A DNA stretch of 64,000 nucleotides from Psychrobacillus sp042944905 (GTDB lineage Bacteria > Bacillota > Bacilli > Bacillales_A > Planococcaceae). The notes under the pieces were generated by a model that saw only the letters and a list, made by a program, of their open reading frames with translations, made no database searches and was not told the origin of the DNA. The stretch spans positions 1,984,001-2,048,000 of the forward strand of contig NZ_CP168496.1 of NCBI RefSeq assembly GCF_042944905.1, in the 5' to 3' direction. Shown piece by piece: positions 1-9,026 of the stretch (its first letter is position 1; each line of letters starts with the position of its first letter). The position numbers and the translations under genes are program-made.

Positions 1-1273
1 ACACCTGATTTTCCTTATCTTGTATTTCAATATTCAATAATTTTATTGCATTTTCATACAATCCATGTTCCAAATAGATTTGTACTAAAAGCGAATTTGC
101 GTATTCAATATCTTCTTTAAAGCCAACGTTTTTTATTTCAGTTAATAATTTTTCTGCTTCCTTGTATCGATGAGCCAAAATAGCACTTGAAACGAGAGCA
201 AATTTTTCGGTTATCTCTTCCTCTTTCAATTGAAGTTCTTTTAAAAAGGTTTGCTTAAACTCATTTAAATTCTTACCAGTAATTTGTTCAAGATTGTAAT
301 AAAAATCATTCACCGTTTTTGAAATGAGAAGTTTTGGAATTATTGCCGAACCATAATCGTTTACTAATGCTTTCACTGCAAAATAGCTCTGAAGATATGG
401 AATATAATCTTCTCTCGCTGCATGAAAACTATCACTTGAGTCCAGCAAATGAAAATCAGCAATATTTTTTAATTCGGTTACACTACTTATTTGTCCATTC
501 TGATAACCTATTAATACACAAACCCCTTCATTAAACCATAAAGGTACTTGTTTAGAACTTTGGTCAAGGTGGTTCATCTTAGAGAACTGTTGAATTCTGT
601 AATGTGTATATTCGTGTATTAGATTTTGCTTCCAATTATCATTAGAATTTGTATCTATTTTAAGTACATTAATAGACTTGTTAAAATAATCATAATAACC
701 AGTAACATCAACAAAATCTGATTTTGCTTGGAGACTAGAACTATCATTATAAATTTCTATCGTTAATTGGTCTTTCAGTTCGCTTCCAAAAAGTGCATCC
801 ATAGATGATTTCTTTTCCAAAAGCAACGCTTCAAACTGTTCAACGGTATCTCTGTTTTCCGGATGAAACACGTATGTAATTCCTTTTCTTTTCTCTTTTA
901 CAACATCTTTTTGTGTAGATTGATAAGTAAAAAAGTTTAATACGAGACGTGTTTTTTCACTAAAAGTTGGATTTTCTAAAGTGTCTTCCATCGCATTATT
1001 TGTTATGGTAAATAGAAAAATGAACAACGCTAAGAATAGGGTACCTAATAGTAAGCCCCCTACTTCCATTCTATTATAGAGCTTCCACTTTAGTATCTTA
1101 CCTTTCACCAGTCCATATATACTTACCGGAAAAGTAAGAGCATTCAGAACAAATAAAACGATTCCTACTATAATACCTATTTTCATCGATTGATTAATTA
1201 ATAGTAAGCAGCTTATGATAGATAATAAGATGAATAGAATCAATATAGCTATTAATTTCCAAAAAACTTTCAT
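1..1273 (-). CDS. Membrane-anchored gluzincin-like zinc metalloprotease (3' end outside window)
   Basis: Reading the minus strand from ATG at 1271-1273 gives about 424 open codons with no stop before the window edge. The N-terminus has about three hydrophobic segments in the first 95 residues. The rest is hydrophilic and probably extracytoplasmic. Residues 220-224 read HEYTH, an HExxH zinc motif. Residues 248-250 read NEG, where gluzincins (peptidase MA clan) place their third zinc ligand, a glutamate about 25 residues downstream. The C-terminal part is helical and repeat-like, possibly TPR-like. The membrane protease role is inferred from these motifs. The substrate is unknown and the C-terminus is not in the window. 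Confidence 0.7.
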   Translation of the reverse strand, partial: MKVFWKLIAILILFILLSIISCLLLINQSMKIGIIVGIVLFVLNALTFPVSIYGLVKGKILKWKLYNRMEVGGLLLGTLFLALFIFLFTITNNAMEDTLENPTFSEKTRLVLNFFTYQSTQKDVVKEKRKGITYVFHPENRDTVEQFEALLLEKKSSMDALFGSELKDQLTIEIYNDSSSLQAKSDFVDVTGYYDYFNKSINVLKIDTNSNDNWKQNLIHEYTHYRIQQFSKMNHLDQSSKQVPLWFNEGVCVLIGYQNGQISSVTELKNIADFHLLDSSDSFHAAREDYIPYLQSYFAVKALVNDYGSAIIPKLLISKTVNDFYYNLEQITGKNLNEFKQTFLKELQLKEEEITEKFALVSSAILAHRYKEAEKLLTEIKNVGFKEDIEYANSLLVQIYLEHGLYENAIKLLNIEIQDKENQV

Positions 1274-1299
1274 TGTAATCCCCAGTTCTTAGTCCTACA

Positions 1300-1842
1300 T
1301 TATTTTGTTAGGAAAGATTTAGACATATAGTAAGCACTCACGGTAAAAAACTGATTTATCTCTCCGCTAGCAATCATCGCTTCCATTTCATTTAGATCAA
1401 CCAAATGTACATCAATAAATTCTGTAGGATCTAATTCTTGCTCAAACGCTTTATATGCATCTACAATTAAAAATGTGATTACTTTATTCGTTTGTGTTGC
1501 TGGATTCACATAAAACTCACCTAATAATATTGGCTCCTTTTCCGTAATAAAGCCTGTTTCTTCCCTTACCTCTCGCAAAATAGCTTCTTCACATGCTTCA
1601 TTTCCTTCCGGTTTTCCAGCTGGAATTTCTAAGAAGAAGTCTTGTGCTGCATATCTATATTGTTTGACGAGTACAATCTGCTTCTGCTTTGTGAGAACAA
1701 TTGCATTCACCCAGTCTGCGTATTCGTTGACATAATAATTCTCAATTATTTGTCCATCTGGAAGCTCACAATCGTCTTTCCGTAAATTTCCGAAAGGAGT
1801 TTTAAAGACATAACTTGAATTTAGCGTTTTCCAACTATTCAT
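1300..1842 (-). CDS. Nudix hydrolase, ADP-ribose pyrophosphatase-like
   Basis: The 180-residue protein has a complete Nudix box at residues 76-98: G76, E82, then REVREETGF at 90-98, fitting GX5EX7REUXEEXGU. Such enzymes hydrolyse nucleoside diphosphates linked to another group, using Mg2+ held by the box glutamates. Overall length and the upstream QYRYAAQDFFLEIPAG stretch resemble ADP-ribose pyrophosphatases (NudF/YqkG-like), but the substrate cannot be read from sequence. The gene lies 26 bp downstream of the metalloprotease start on the same strand and probably has its own promoter. Start ATG is preceded by AGGGGAAAA. Confidence 0.85.
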   Translation of the reverse strand: MNSWKTLNSSYVFKTPFGNLRKDDCELPDGQIIENYYVNEYADWVNAIVLTKQKQIVLVKQYRYAAQDFFLEIPAGKPEGNEACEEAILREVREETGFITEKEPILLGEFYVNPATQTNKVITFLIVDAYKAFEQELDPTEFIDVHLVDLNEMEAMIASGEINQFFTVSAYYMSKSFLTK

Positions 1843-1914
1843 TAAGTTTTCCCCTTTGTTGAAGTGAACTTTTCAAAATTGCTTAGTGTGAACTATGCGC
1901 TCTGCTTAATAGCA

Positions 1915-2256
1915 TTAGAACTTAAGCTCTTTCCCACATTCTGAACAATACTTTGCAGTTCGTTCGGCTTGATGGCCACAAGCCGAACAGAAGTGACCAG
2001 ATTCAGAAAACCCCTCTTTTAAACCTTGTCCTACAGCTTTCATTTGATCTCTCAAAATGTCTTCATTGAGTTTTTGAATTTTCTTGCGATAAGCTACCCC
2101 TGTCAGAACAAAACCAACAAAGATTAAAGGCATCGAAACAAATGGTAACCAGGAATAGTGCGGCATTTCAAAAAAATCTAAAGTAAAAAAATCATATAAA
2201 GCAAAACTTAGCCCTGCAATGCCAACCAATACTATAAACGGACCAATAAGTTTCAT
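1915..2256 (-). CDS. Small membrane protein with C-terminal zinc ribbon
   Basis: I place the start at the ATG at 2256, beginning MKLIGPF, because GGGGGAG lies just upstream. An ATG 21 bases further upstream lacks a comparable site. The 113-residue product has two predicted membrane helices (about residues 4-22 and 36-55), a charged linker, and a C-terminal zinc ribbon with C90, C93, C104 and C107 as two CxxC knuckles. Such zinc-ribbon membrane proteins are common in Bacillales and mostly uncharacterised. No function is assigned. Confidence 0.7.
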   Translation of the reverse strand: MKLIGPFIVLVGIAGLSFALYDFFTLDFFEMPHYSWLPFVSMPLIFVGFVLTGVAYRKKIQKLNEDILRDQMKAVGQGLKEGFSESGHFCSACGHQAERTAKYCSECGKELKF

Positions 2257-2306
2257 CGTTACTCCCCCAAATATCAATTTAAGTCATCTGTAGAAATTAC
2301 GTAACA

Positions 2307-3089
2307 TTAGAAAAATTCATACAATCCCCTGTCGAAGTAATCAAATTCCTCTTCCGTGATGGTTTCTCCTTCATACCCCTTATAAAAAGCTTGTAACATC
2401 TCTTCATTGTTTCTGATGGAACGAGTGGCTAATGCAATATCATAGCGAGGGTCCCCATATGCTGAACCAGCTAAATCAATAAACGTGCCTACTCTTCCAT
2501 TTGAAACAAGCACATTATCTATGGTGCAATCACCATGGATCAACGTTTGTTTGAATGGAATAGGTTTATGCTTTTTTAATTTATCCAGTAATGGTTGATC
2601 CCCATCTACCTCGTAGTTTTGTAAATTATATATAGCTTTTTCCAATTGTTCATCAAGCCAAGATTCCTTTGTAACCCACGATGTTGGTGGCTTTGTTTCA
2701 TGCAATTGCTTTAAAAGTGCGCCGAAACTTTCGAGAAGTGCATATTTTTCTTGATCTGATTCTGCTTTCAAAAGTGCTTCCCTTAGTGGAATTCCTTTTT
2801 CTAGACTCATTAGTAAAAAACTCTCTTCATTATTTTCAACAAATTGATAGAAAGTTGGAATAGGTAAGTTTGTTTGCTCTTTCCAATGCTTCATTACCCT
2901 CGCTTCCTCTAAGAGCCATTCCCTGTAAGGAGATGTTTGTGCAGCTTTACAAACAAACTGGCCATTATCCGTATGTAAAAAAATCACTTCTGATGTAGCA
3001 CCTTGTCTTTTAGGAAATGAAAAAGAATGTATTTTACCTATAATTGTTTCAAATTGGTCGAGAATAGCTGGATTAATAGATTTGTTCAT
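2307..3089 (-). CDS. Aminoglycoside phosphotransferase (APH) family kinase-like protein
   Basis: The start chosen is ATG at 3089 (MNKSINPAI), six bases after AAGGAG. A longer frame begins 30 bases upstream without a good ribosome site. The 260-residue protein has the kinase-like APH fold signature: HGDCTIDN at 185-192, with D187 as the candidate catalytic base, and FIDLAGS with D205 as the candidate metal ligand. The family phosphorylates aminoglycosides, macrolides or small metabolites. With no close resistance-gene resemblance visible and no mobile context nearby, a metabolic or unknown substrate is at least as likely as drug resistance. Confidence 0.8.
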   Translation of the reverse strand: MNKSINPAILDQFETIIGKIHSFSFPKRQGATSEVIFLHTDNGQFVCKAAQTSPYREWLLEEARVMKHWKEQTNLPIPTFYQFVENNEESFLLMSLEKGIPLREALLKAESDQEKYALLESFGALLKQLHETKPPTSWVTKESWLDEQLEKAIYNLQNYEVDGDQPLLDKLKKHKPIPFKQTLIHGDCTIDNVLVSNGRVGTFIDLAGSAYGDPRYDIALATRSIRNNEEMLQAFYKGYEGETITEEEFDYFDRGLYEFF

Positions 3090-3196
3090 AATTATCTCCT
3101 TTTTAATTCGCATTGGCACAAAAAAATAAGTAAATACATATCATGCAAAGAGTGTGAAAACCAACACATTACAATTGTTAAAAGGCAGGTTGAGTT

Positions 3197-3838
3197 ATGG
3201 ATTCTTCTATTGACTACACTTCACCATCAACCCATTTCACTTATGATGTAAATAAAAGTCCATTCTTTAAAAAAGATAACTATAACTTTATGAATATTTT
3301 AGGAATTCAACAATTAAATACATTGGAAAATACATCTTTATTAGATATTTTTCTTAGTGCAGACAATAATATAGAGCCACATTACCACCCAAATGCCGCA
3401 GAGTTAGTATATTGTATCTCTGGTGCAATAACTGTGTCCATACTCAATCCATTTACAAAGCAATTTCAACATTATGCGATTACCCCTGGCCAAGTGGCGA
3501 ACATCCCACAAGGTTGGTGGCATTATCAAATGGCTACAGAGGATAGAACACATATATTAGCCATTTTTAATGCACCAACTCCTGAAGTAATTCTCGGTTC
3601 GGATATATTGAAATTGACCCCATCAAGTATTATGGCTTACACCTATGGAATGGACAAAAATCAATGGAAAAAAGCCATTGCTCCAGTTTTGCCCTCTACC
3701 TATATCGGCCCACAGAAGAGTTGGAATAAAACCGGAGATAGTAATGCGCAAAATTATGCAAATACCTTTAATCAATACGGTAATCCAGGCTATACAATTC
3801 AAGAATTTGATCCCTATAACAATCCTACTAACTTGTAG
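3197..3838 (+). CDS. Single-domain cupin protein, oxalate decarboxylase-like
   Basis: The 213-residue protein has one cupin barrel. Metal-ligand candidates are H62, H64 and E69 in HYHPNAAEL and H109 in PQGWWHY, matching the HxH-x4-E and later His pattern of germin/oxalate-decarboxylase-like cupins. Bacillus oxalate decarboxylases have two cupin domains (about 385 residues), so this is a mono-cupin relative and activity should not be assumed. The C-terminal 50 residues are rich in Asn, Tyr and Pro and lie outside the barrel. The gene is divergent from the APH-like gene. Start ATG follows AGGTTGAGTT, a weak ribosome site. Confidence 0.75.
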   Translation: MDSSIDYTSPSTHFTYDVNKSPFFKKDNYNFMNILGIQQLNTLENTSLLDIFLSADNNIEPHYHPNAAELVYCISGAITVSILNPFTKQFQHYAITPGQVANIPQGWWHYQMATEDRTHILAIFNAPTPEVILGSDILKLTPSSIMAYTYGMDKNQWKKAIAPVLPSTYIGPQKSWNKTGDSNAQNYANTFNQYGNPGYTIQEFDPYNNPTNL

Positions 3839-3894
3839 CTGTTCAAGATTTCAGATTTATCCTTCTTAAATGGCCAAATCCCTCTATATTTTGA

Positions 3895-4542
3895 CTATTT
3901 TTTCACAATTGAAATTACATTAGTATCTAATCCTAATCTTTCTTTCAATTCATCTGTAATTGAAAAAAAAATAGTTGTACCGCTTTTTACTTCTAAATAC
4001 TGATACTGAATCGCAGTTACAACTGTCCCATCCCTCCAATTTGTTTCCGTTGAGGCTGGCTTAAAATCTTGTATATGTTTTTCATAACTTCCACTTATTG
4101 CGCCTTTGCTATATATTTCAACTGGTAGCGCATTATTAGCAGGTTGTCTTTCAGATAAAGAAATCTCAATATTATCTTCTTGAATCTCTATTTTCCCATC
4201 CTTAGGCATTGTTTGACCGTTTACTTCTAAAGTGTATTCCCATTGCTTTTTTGCCAATACAAGTACTTCTTTATCACTTAAATAATCCAATGCATCTTGA
4301 CTGAATTGTTGAAAGTAAGTTATTTGTTCTCCTGCATATTTCAGTTTTAATTGAGTTGAATTCAACTTGGTTAACAATTCGTCATTTTCCTTTTCTAATT
4401 TTTTGATTTGAGCTTCTTGTGCTTCTATTAATAATTGATCTTCATTTAATGTTTCATTATTTTCATTCACACTAGTATTCTCACAACCGAAAAATAGAAT
4501 TGATACTCCTATCAGCGCTAGAATAGTAACTATCTTCTTCAA
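3895..4542 (-). CDS. Lipoprotein with coiled-coil N-terminal region
   Basis: I use the TTG at 4540-4542 as start because GGGGGTGGG stands just before it and the product then begins with a clean lipoprotein signal: basic KK, hydrophobic core, lipobox LFFGC. The earlier in-frame ATG would overlap the neighbouring gene and bury the signal. After the lipidated cysteine comes a charged heptad-like segment (roughly residues 35-75), then a beta-rich C-terminal domain of about 130 residues. No enzyme motif is visible. It follows the 299-residue gene by 25 bases and is probably co-transcribed with it. Confidence 0.7.
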   Translation of the reverse strand: MKKIVTILALIGVSILFFGCENTSVNENNETLNEDQLLIEAQEAQIKKLEKENDELLTKLNSTQLKLKYAGEQITYFQQFSQDALDYLSDKEVLVLAKKQWEYTLEVNGQTMPKDGKIEIQEDNIEISLSERQPANNALPVEIYSKGAISGSYEKHIQDFKPASTETNWRDGTVVTAIQYQYLEVKSGTTIFFSITDELKERLGLDTNVISIVKK

Positions 4543-4567
4543 GCGTAACCCACCCCCTTTTTCAACT

Positions 4568-5467
4568 TCAAATGACTTTACGATAAATGCGGTATGTATA
4601 AGCATTCCACTCTTCGCATAATTCTTTCCAGTGTATGATTTTCCATGGATTGAAGAAGGTTTGACCGTTTTTATTGAAATATAATTGATTTCCAATATGG
4701 TAAGCTGCATGCTGAATCACGCCCCCATCATTTATCCATGTCACTACATCACCTTCTTGTAGTCCTTCTTGTGTTATGGAATAGTGTGCATTTTTAAGCC
4801 CTAGTGCAAAAGTGCCTTGGTGCACCCATTCGTGTATCATCCAGGCATTTCTCTCTGAATGATTACTAACTGCATAAAGAGTCGCAGCTAGACAGTTGGC
4901 ACCAGCTTCAGTTGAAAATGAATTCGCATATTTCTTCAAATGTGCAGGAATATTAACTGGGACTTCTAAGCTGTCCCAACTATCCCATTCAAGAGCGTAT
5001 GCTTGAATCGCATTCTTCTTGTTTGAAACGGACAACCTTTTCCACATATCATTTTGAAGAACAGCATATTGTACTCCCTTTTCTTTCACAATATATTCTG
5101 CAGGAACTTCATCAGGTTCAAAGAATAAAGAAAGTGGAAGTATTAAACCTCTGCCCATATCTACTTGAATTTGTAATAGAACTGATTTGACCTCCGAATT
5201 AAGGCTTGATATCCAATCAGGTTGAGCTACAATAACGTAACGAATATCATTAGAAATTCTCCAATACTCATAACTATTTACTAGCTGAATCTGAGAGTAG
5301 GAGGAATGATTGAAAAATTCATCTTTAGGAATGACTAATACGTCATGTAAATATTCTTCCAAATTTAGCAAGTCTTCTTCTCGTAGGAAAAACAAGTCTT
5401 CTTCAGGTACATATTTTTCTATCCAATGATCTATCTGTTCTTGTGATGGCTGTATTTGAACGTTCAT
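4568..5467 (-). CDS. Putative cysteine-peptidase-fold protein (NlpC/P60- or CHAP-like C-terminus)
   Basis: The 299-residue soluble protein has no signal peptide. Its C-terminal third holds C192 in GANCLAATLYA, H253 and H257 in VIQHAAYHIGN, and N265 in YFNKNG. That is the Cys-His-polar order of NlpC/P60 and CHAP folds, preceded by the GDVVTW strand typical of such domains. The N-terminal 150 residues are unassigned. The fold is inferred from spacing only. The same order can occur in transglutaminase-like or inactive relatives. RBS AGGGGAG precedes the ATG. The downstream lipoprotein is 25 bases away. Confidence 0.55.
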   Translation of the reverse strand: MNVQIQPSQEQIDHWIEKYVPEEDLFFLREEDLLNLEEYLHDVLVIPKDEFFNHSSYSQIQLVNSYEYWRISNDIRYVIVAQPDWISSLNSEVKSVLLQIQVDMGRGLILPLSLFFEPDEVPAEYIVKEKGVQYAVLQNDMWKRLSVSNKKNAIQAYALEWDSWDSLEVPVNIPAHLKKYANSFSTEAGANCLAATLYAVSNHSERNAWMIHEWVHQGTFALGLKNAHYSITQEGLQEGDVVTWINDGGVIQHAAYHIGNQLYFNKNGQTFFNPWKIIHWKELCEEWNAYTYRIYRKVI

Positions 5468-5608
5468 TTTATAAACTCCCCTTATATAAAAATTAAGTAT
5501 TGCAACTATTATTGATACGGTAGCTATTCCTTAAAAATTCTTCCATCTTCCTGTACTACTTTTACGTTTACTATTTTATATTCATAGTCTTTTTGCAACT
5601 TCATCGAT

Positions 5609-5836
5609 CTAGTTTTTCAATAGCTTTTGAGATGAAAAATAAGCAAATGAAGCGATGAGTAATGTTCCTACTAAATACATCGTGGTGCTTCTACCAAAAA
5701 TAGTTGCTGGATTTGAAGACGTTTTTTGCAAATAAAAATCGGGAGTATAAAACATTGTGAGTAGCAACCCAGAGAATAGTTGAAACAATAAAAGTAATAA
5801 AGCAAAAATAAATATAAATATAAAATATTTTTTCAT
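5609..5836 (-). CDS. Small two-helix membrane protein
   Basis: Starting at ATG 5836 (MKKYFIFIF), behind GAGGGGTGAG, gives 75 residues. There are two predicted membrane helices, one at the N-terminus and one near residues 48-66, joined by a short polar loop. No motif or family is recognised. An ATG-type start 18 bases upstream is possible but would absorb the ribosome site. Confidence 0.55.
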   Translation of the reverse strand: MKKYFIFIFIFALLLLLFQLFSGLLLTMFYTPDFYLQKTSSNPATIFGRSTTMYLVGTLLIASFAYFSSQKLLKN

Positions 5837-5979
5837 TTTTCTCACCCCTCGCAATAAGTTCTACGGAATAGCTTTGGCAATGGTTTCACTTATTTTTGGA
5901 TTGTTTTACCTAAAATAGTAATTTTGTTACTGACCATATTAGAGGTAGAAAATTGGAAAGAGTCCGACCCGTTCCCCTA

Positions 5980-6018
5980 CGTCACTCAAAAATCAGACAC
6001 TATTTTCGAATTGTGTCA
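5980..6018. repeat. Dispersed palindromic repeat, copy A
   Basis: The core reads like the other three copies at 8959-9026, 10053-10132 and 10889-10950: an ACTCA-type left arm, ATCAGACACTATT in the middle and GAATTGTG on the right. It lies in a 513-base intergenic stretch (5837-6349) with no gene. This is the most degenerate copy and lacks a clear outer stem. Confidence 0.4.
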
Positions 6019-6349
6019 AAATTATTTATAACATATGGACATTAAATATCTCTATATCGATAATTATCATACTCAAACAATGCATAGAATAATATAGTTG
6101 ATGGAGGTGGAGAATATAGAGAATAAAAATGAAGTGATTAATCGATTACTAATCCCGGAACTATATTCGATTAAATTCGATAATAGTAGAAGAAAGGACA
6201 AGCTAAAAATAGCCTTTTTTATGGGCTTCCCTCCATTCCGATTGTAAATACAATTGATTTTCTCGAGTTTTGCGAGACTCTATCGCATCTGCTAAAGCTT
6301 CTTTAATTAGCCTGATAGTCTAATAATTTCTTACTGGAAGGGGAATCGA

Positions 6350-8959
6350 ATGCTAGAATATCATCAACAATCATCACGTGAAATCATGGAAATGTTAGAC
6401 GTCACAAACCAAGGACTAACTAATGATGACGTCCAAAAGAGACAAGAAGTATACGGTTATAATAAATTGGTCGAAGGAAAAAGGACAAGTACATTCGCCG
6501 TTTTCTTTGGTCAGTTTAAAGATTTATTAGTCATTATTTTAATGATTGCGGCTTTCATTTCATTTCTATTAGGTGAAGTAGGAAGTACTATTGTGATTAT
6601 GATTGTTGTTATTTTAAACGCAGTATTGGGTACTGTACAGCATGTGAAGGCAGAACAATCTTTGGACAATCTGAAAGCTTTGACCACTCCAGTTGCAAAA
6701 GTTATGCGAAATAATCAAATAGTAGAGATTTCTTCAGAGGATATAGTGGTAGGAGATCTTCTCTATTTAGAGGCTGGAGATTATATTAATGCAGACGGCC
6801 GATTATTAGAAAGCCATAATCTGCATATAAATGAAAGCTCACTGACTGGTGAATCATTGGCTGTAGCGAAAAGTACCACGCCAATCGATGTAGATCAAAT
6901 AACCATTGCGGATAAAAAGAATATGGTTTTCACTGGAAGTTTTGTTACCAATGGTCGTGGAACCCTAATTGTTACAGCTATTGGAATGGAAACAGAAATC
7001 GGAAAAATAGCAAATTTATTGGATACTGCAAAACAGAAGAAAACACCTTTACAAGTAAGTCTCGATCATTTTGGAGAAAACTTAGCTTTAGGGATTACAA
7101 TGATCTGTTTAGCTATTTTCACTATTGATCTTTTTCGAGGTCGAGAGTTAGTAGAATCGTTTATGTTTGCCGTTTCGCTGGCAGTTGCAGCAATTCCAGA
7201 AGCATTAAGTTCGATTGTAACGATTGTGCTAGCTTTTGGGACACAAAAAATGGCAAAGGAAAATGCCATTATACGTAAACTTTATGCTGTCGAAAGTCTG
7301 GGAAGTGTATCTGTTATTTGTTCAGATAAAACCGGAACATTAACTGAAAATAAGATGACTGTTCAACAAGTATATGTGGATCAAAAAGTTATTCCTTATG
7401 ATCTACTAAATACACAAAATGCACTTGAGAAGAATCTTATCTTAATGGCACTTTTATGTAACGATGCCTTGGAAAGAGATCAAAAAGAAATCGGTGACCC
7501 TACTGAAATTGCACTCGTAAAATTAGGGAAGCAGTATGATCTTGATGAGTTATTCGTAAGAAATCACAATCCTAGAGTGGCGGAAATTCCTTTTGATTCA
7601 GACAGAAAGCTAATGAGTACAGTGAATCATATTAATCAGCAAAATATTATGATTACAAAGGGAGCATTAGATGTTCTTCTATCTAAAATTGTGAAAATCG
7701 ATACTTCAAAAGGGATACTTGCTATTACAGAAGATAATCGTAAAAGAATCGAAGAAGTGAATCGTGCCTTTTCTATGAATGGTTTAAGAGTACTAGCAAT
7801 TGCCTATAAAGAAATAAAAGAACACCAAACAATCGATGTAGAAGATGAGAGTGATTTAATTTTTGTCGGACTAATCGCAATGATGGATCCTCCGAGAAAA
7901 GAGTCAAAAGCAGCGGTAGAAAGTTGTATAGCAGCTGGTATTAAACCAGTAATGATTACTGGTGACCATAAAATAACAGCGACAGCTATTGCCAAACAAA
8001 TCGGTATATTAAATGATCCATCAGAAGCAATCGAGGGATATGAAATTGAAGGATTAACTGATCAACAACTACAAGAAAAGGTGCAAGATTACTCTGTATA
8101 CGCCAGAGTAACACCTGAGCATAAAATTCGAATCGTTAAAGCTTGGCAGGATAAAGGAAATGTCGTTGCGATGACGGGAGATGGTGTCAATGATGCCCCT
8201 GCTCTAAAACAAGCAGACATCGGTGTGGCGATGGGGATTACCGGTACAGAAGTAGCTAAAGATGCATCCTCTATGATCTTAACGGATGATAATTTTTCAA
8301 CGATTGTCAAAGCGATTTCTAATGGAAGAAGCCTCTATACGAATATTAAAAACGCGATACTATTCTTATTATCTGGGAATGCAGGTGCTATTTTTGTTGT
8401 TTTATATGCAACCGTATTAGGTTTACCAGTTCCTTTTGCACCAGTGCATCTTTTATTTATTAACTTACTTACCGATAGTTTGCCAGCAATAGCAATTGGT
8501 TTAGAGCCGCATAATAAAAATACAATGAAGGACAAGCCCAGAAATATTCACACCCCATTATTAAATAGAAAATTTACTACGCAAGTAATACTTGAAGGTT
8601 TATTAATAGCTATCTCTACAATCATTGCTTTTCGAATGGGATTGGCAACAGGAGATACTTTAACAGCAAGCACAATGGCATTTGCAACCTTATGTTTATC
8701 AAGATTAGTACATGGTTTCAATTCCAGATCCAAAGAATCAATCTTCAAAATTGGTGTATTTTCGAATAAATATACTTGGCTAGCATTTTTAATAGGTTTT
8801 GTATGTTTACATGCTGTATTATTTATCCCTTCGCTTACGGGTGTGTTTGAAGTTGCAACATTAAGCGGAGTACAATTAGTTTATATTTATTGCTTGTCCT
8901 TCATGCCGTTTTTGGTTAATCAGTGGTATAAAGTGTTGTTCGTGAGAAGTAAAAAATAG
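6350..8959 (+). CDS. P-type ATPase, calcium-transporting (P2A) type
   Basis: The 869-residue protein contains all P-type landmarks in order: cation-ATPase N-terminal segment, TGES actuator motif at 166-169, the membrane-4 motif VAAIPEAL, the phosphorylation site DKTGT at D326, the KGA nucleotide-binding stretch, TGD in MITGDHK, and the hinge GDGVNDAP at about 610-617. Membrane 6 reads NLLTDSLPA. The VAAIPE and NxxxD patterns fit ATP-driven Ca2+ export of the P2A class (YloB/LMCA1-like). Related Na+/K+ or Mn2+ specificities cannot be excluded. Start ATG follows GGAAGGGGA. The gene is convergent with ctaB. Confidence 0.9.
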   Translation: MLEYHQQSSREIMEMLDVTNQGLTNDDVQKRQEVYGYNKLVEGKRTSTFAVFFGQFKDLLVIILMIAAFISFLLGEVGSTIVIMIVVILNAVLGTVQHVKAEQSLDNLKALTTPVAKVMRNNQIVEISSEDIVVGDLLYLEAGDYINADGRLLESHNLHINESSLTGESLAVAKSTTPIDVDQITIADKKNMVFTGSFVTNGRGTLIVTAIGMETEIGKIANLLDTAKQKKTPLQVSLDHFGENLALGITMICLAIFTIDLFRGRELVESFMFAVSLAVAAIPEALSSIVTIVLAFGTQKMAKENAIIRKLYAVESLGSVSVICSDKTGTLTENKMTVQQVYVDQKVIPYDLLNTQNALEKNLILMALLCNDALERDQKEIGDPTEIALVKLGKQYDLDELFVRNHNPRVAEIPFDSDRKLMSTVNHINQQNIMITKGALDVLLSKIVKIDTSKGILAITEDNRKRIEEVNRAFSMNGLRVLAIAYKEIKEHQTIDVEDESDLIFVGLIAMMDPPRKESKAAVESCIAAGIKPVMITGDHKITATAIAKQIGILNDPSEAIEGYEIEGLTDQQLQEKVQDYSVYARVTPEHKIRIVKAWQDKGNVVAMTGDGVNDAPALKQADIGVAMGITGTEVAKDASSMILTDDNFSTIVKAISNGRSLYTNIKNAILFLLSGNAGAIFVVLYATVLGLPVPFAPVHLLFINLLTDSLPAIAIGLEPHNKNTMKDKPRNIHTPLLNRKFTTQVILEGLLIAISTIIAFRMGLATGDTLTASTMAFATLCLSRLVHGFNSRSKESIFKIGVFSNKYTWLAFLIGFVCLHAVLFIPSLTGVFEVATLSGVQLVYIYCLSFMPFLVNQWYKVLFVRSKK

Positions 8960-9026
8960 TTAGTGGACCCTGTGTCACATATAACTCAGACATCACTCTG
9001 AATTGTGCGTATACAGGGTCACTAAC
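8959..9026. repeat. Dispersed palindromic repeat, copy B, acting as intergenic terminator
   Basis: The whole gap between the ATPase stop and the ctaB stop is one palindrome. Its outer arms are GTTAGTGGACCCTGT (8959-8973) and ACAGGGTCACTAAC (9013-9026), and an inner hairpin is built on AACTCAGA and TCTGAATT. It is placed between two convergent genes, where a bidirectional terminator would be expected. The same inner core recurs at three other places within 5 kb. Confidence 0.65.

Noticed and set aside
8089..8310. Long minus-strand open frames inside the P-type ATPase gene
   Set aside because: They mirror the ATPase frame on the opposite strand, have no ribosome sites, and encode low-complexity sequence. 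The plus-strand gene has all family motifs.
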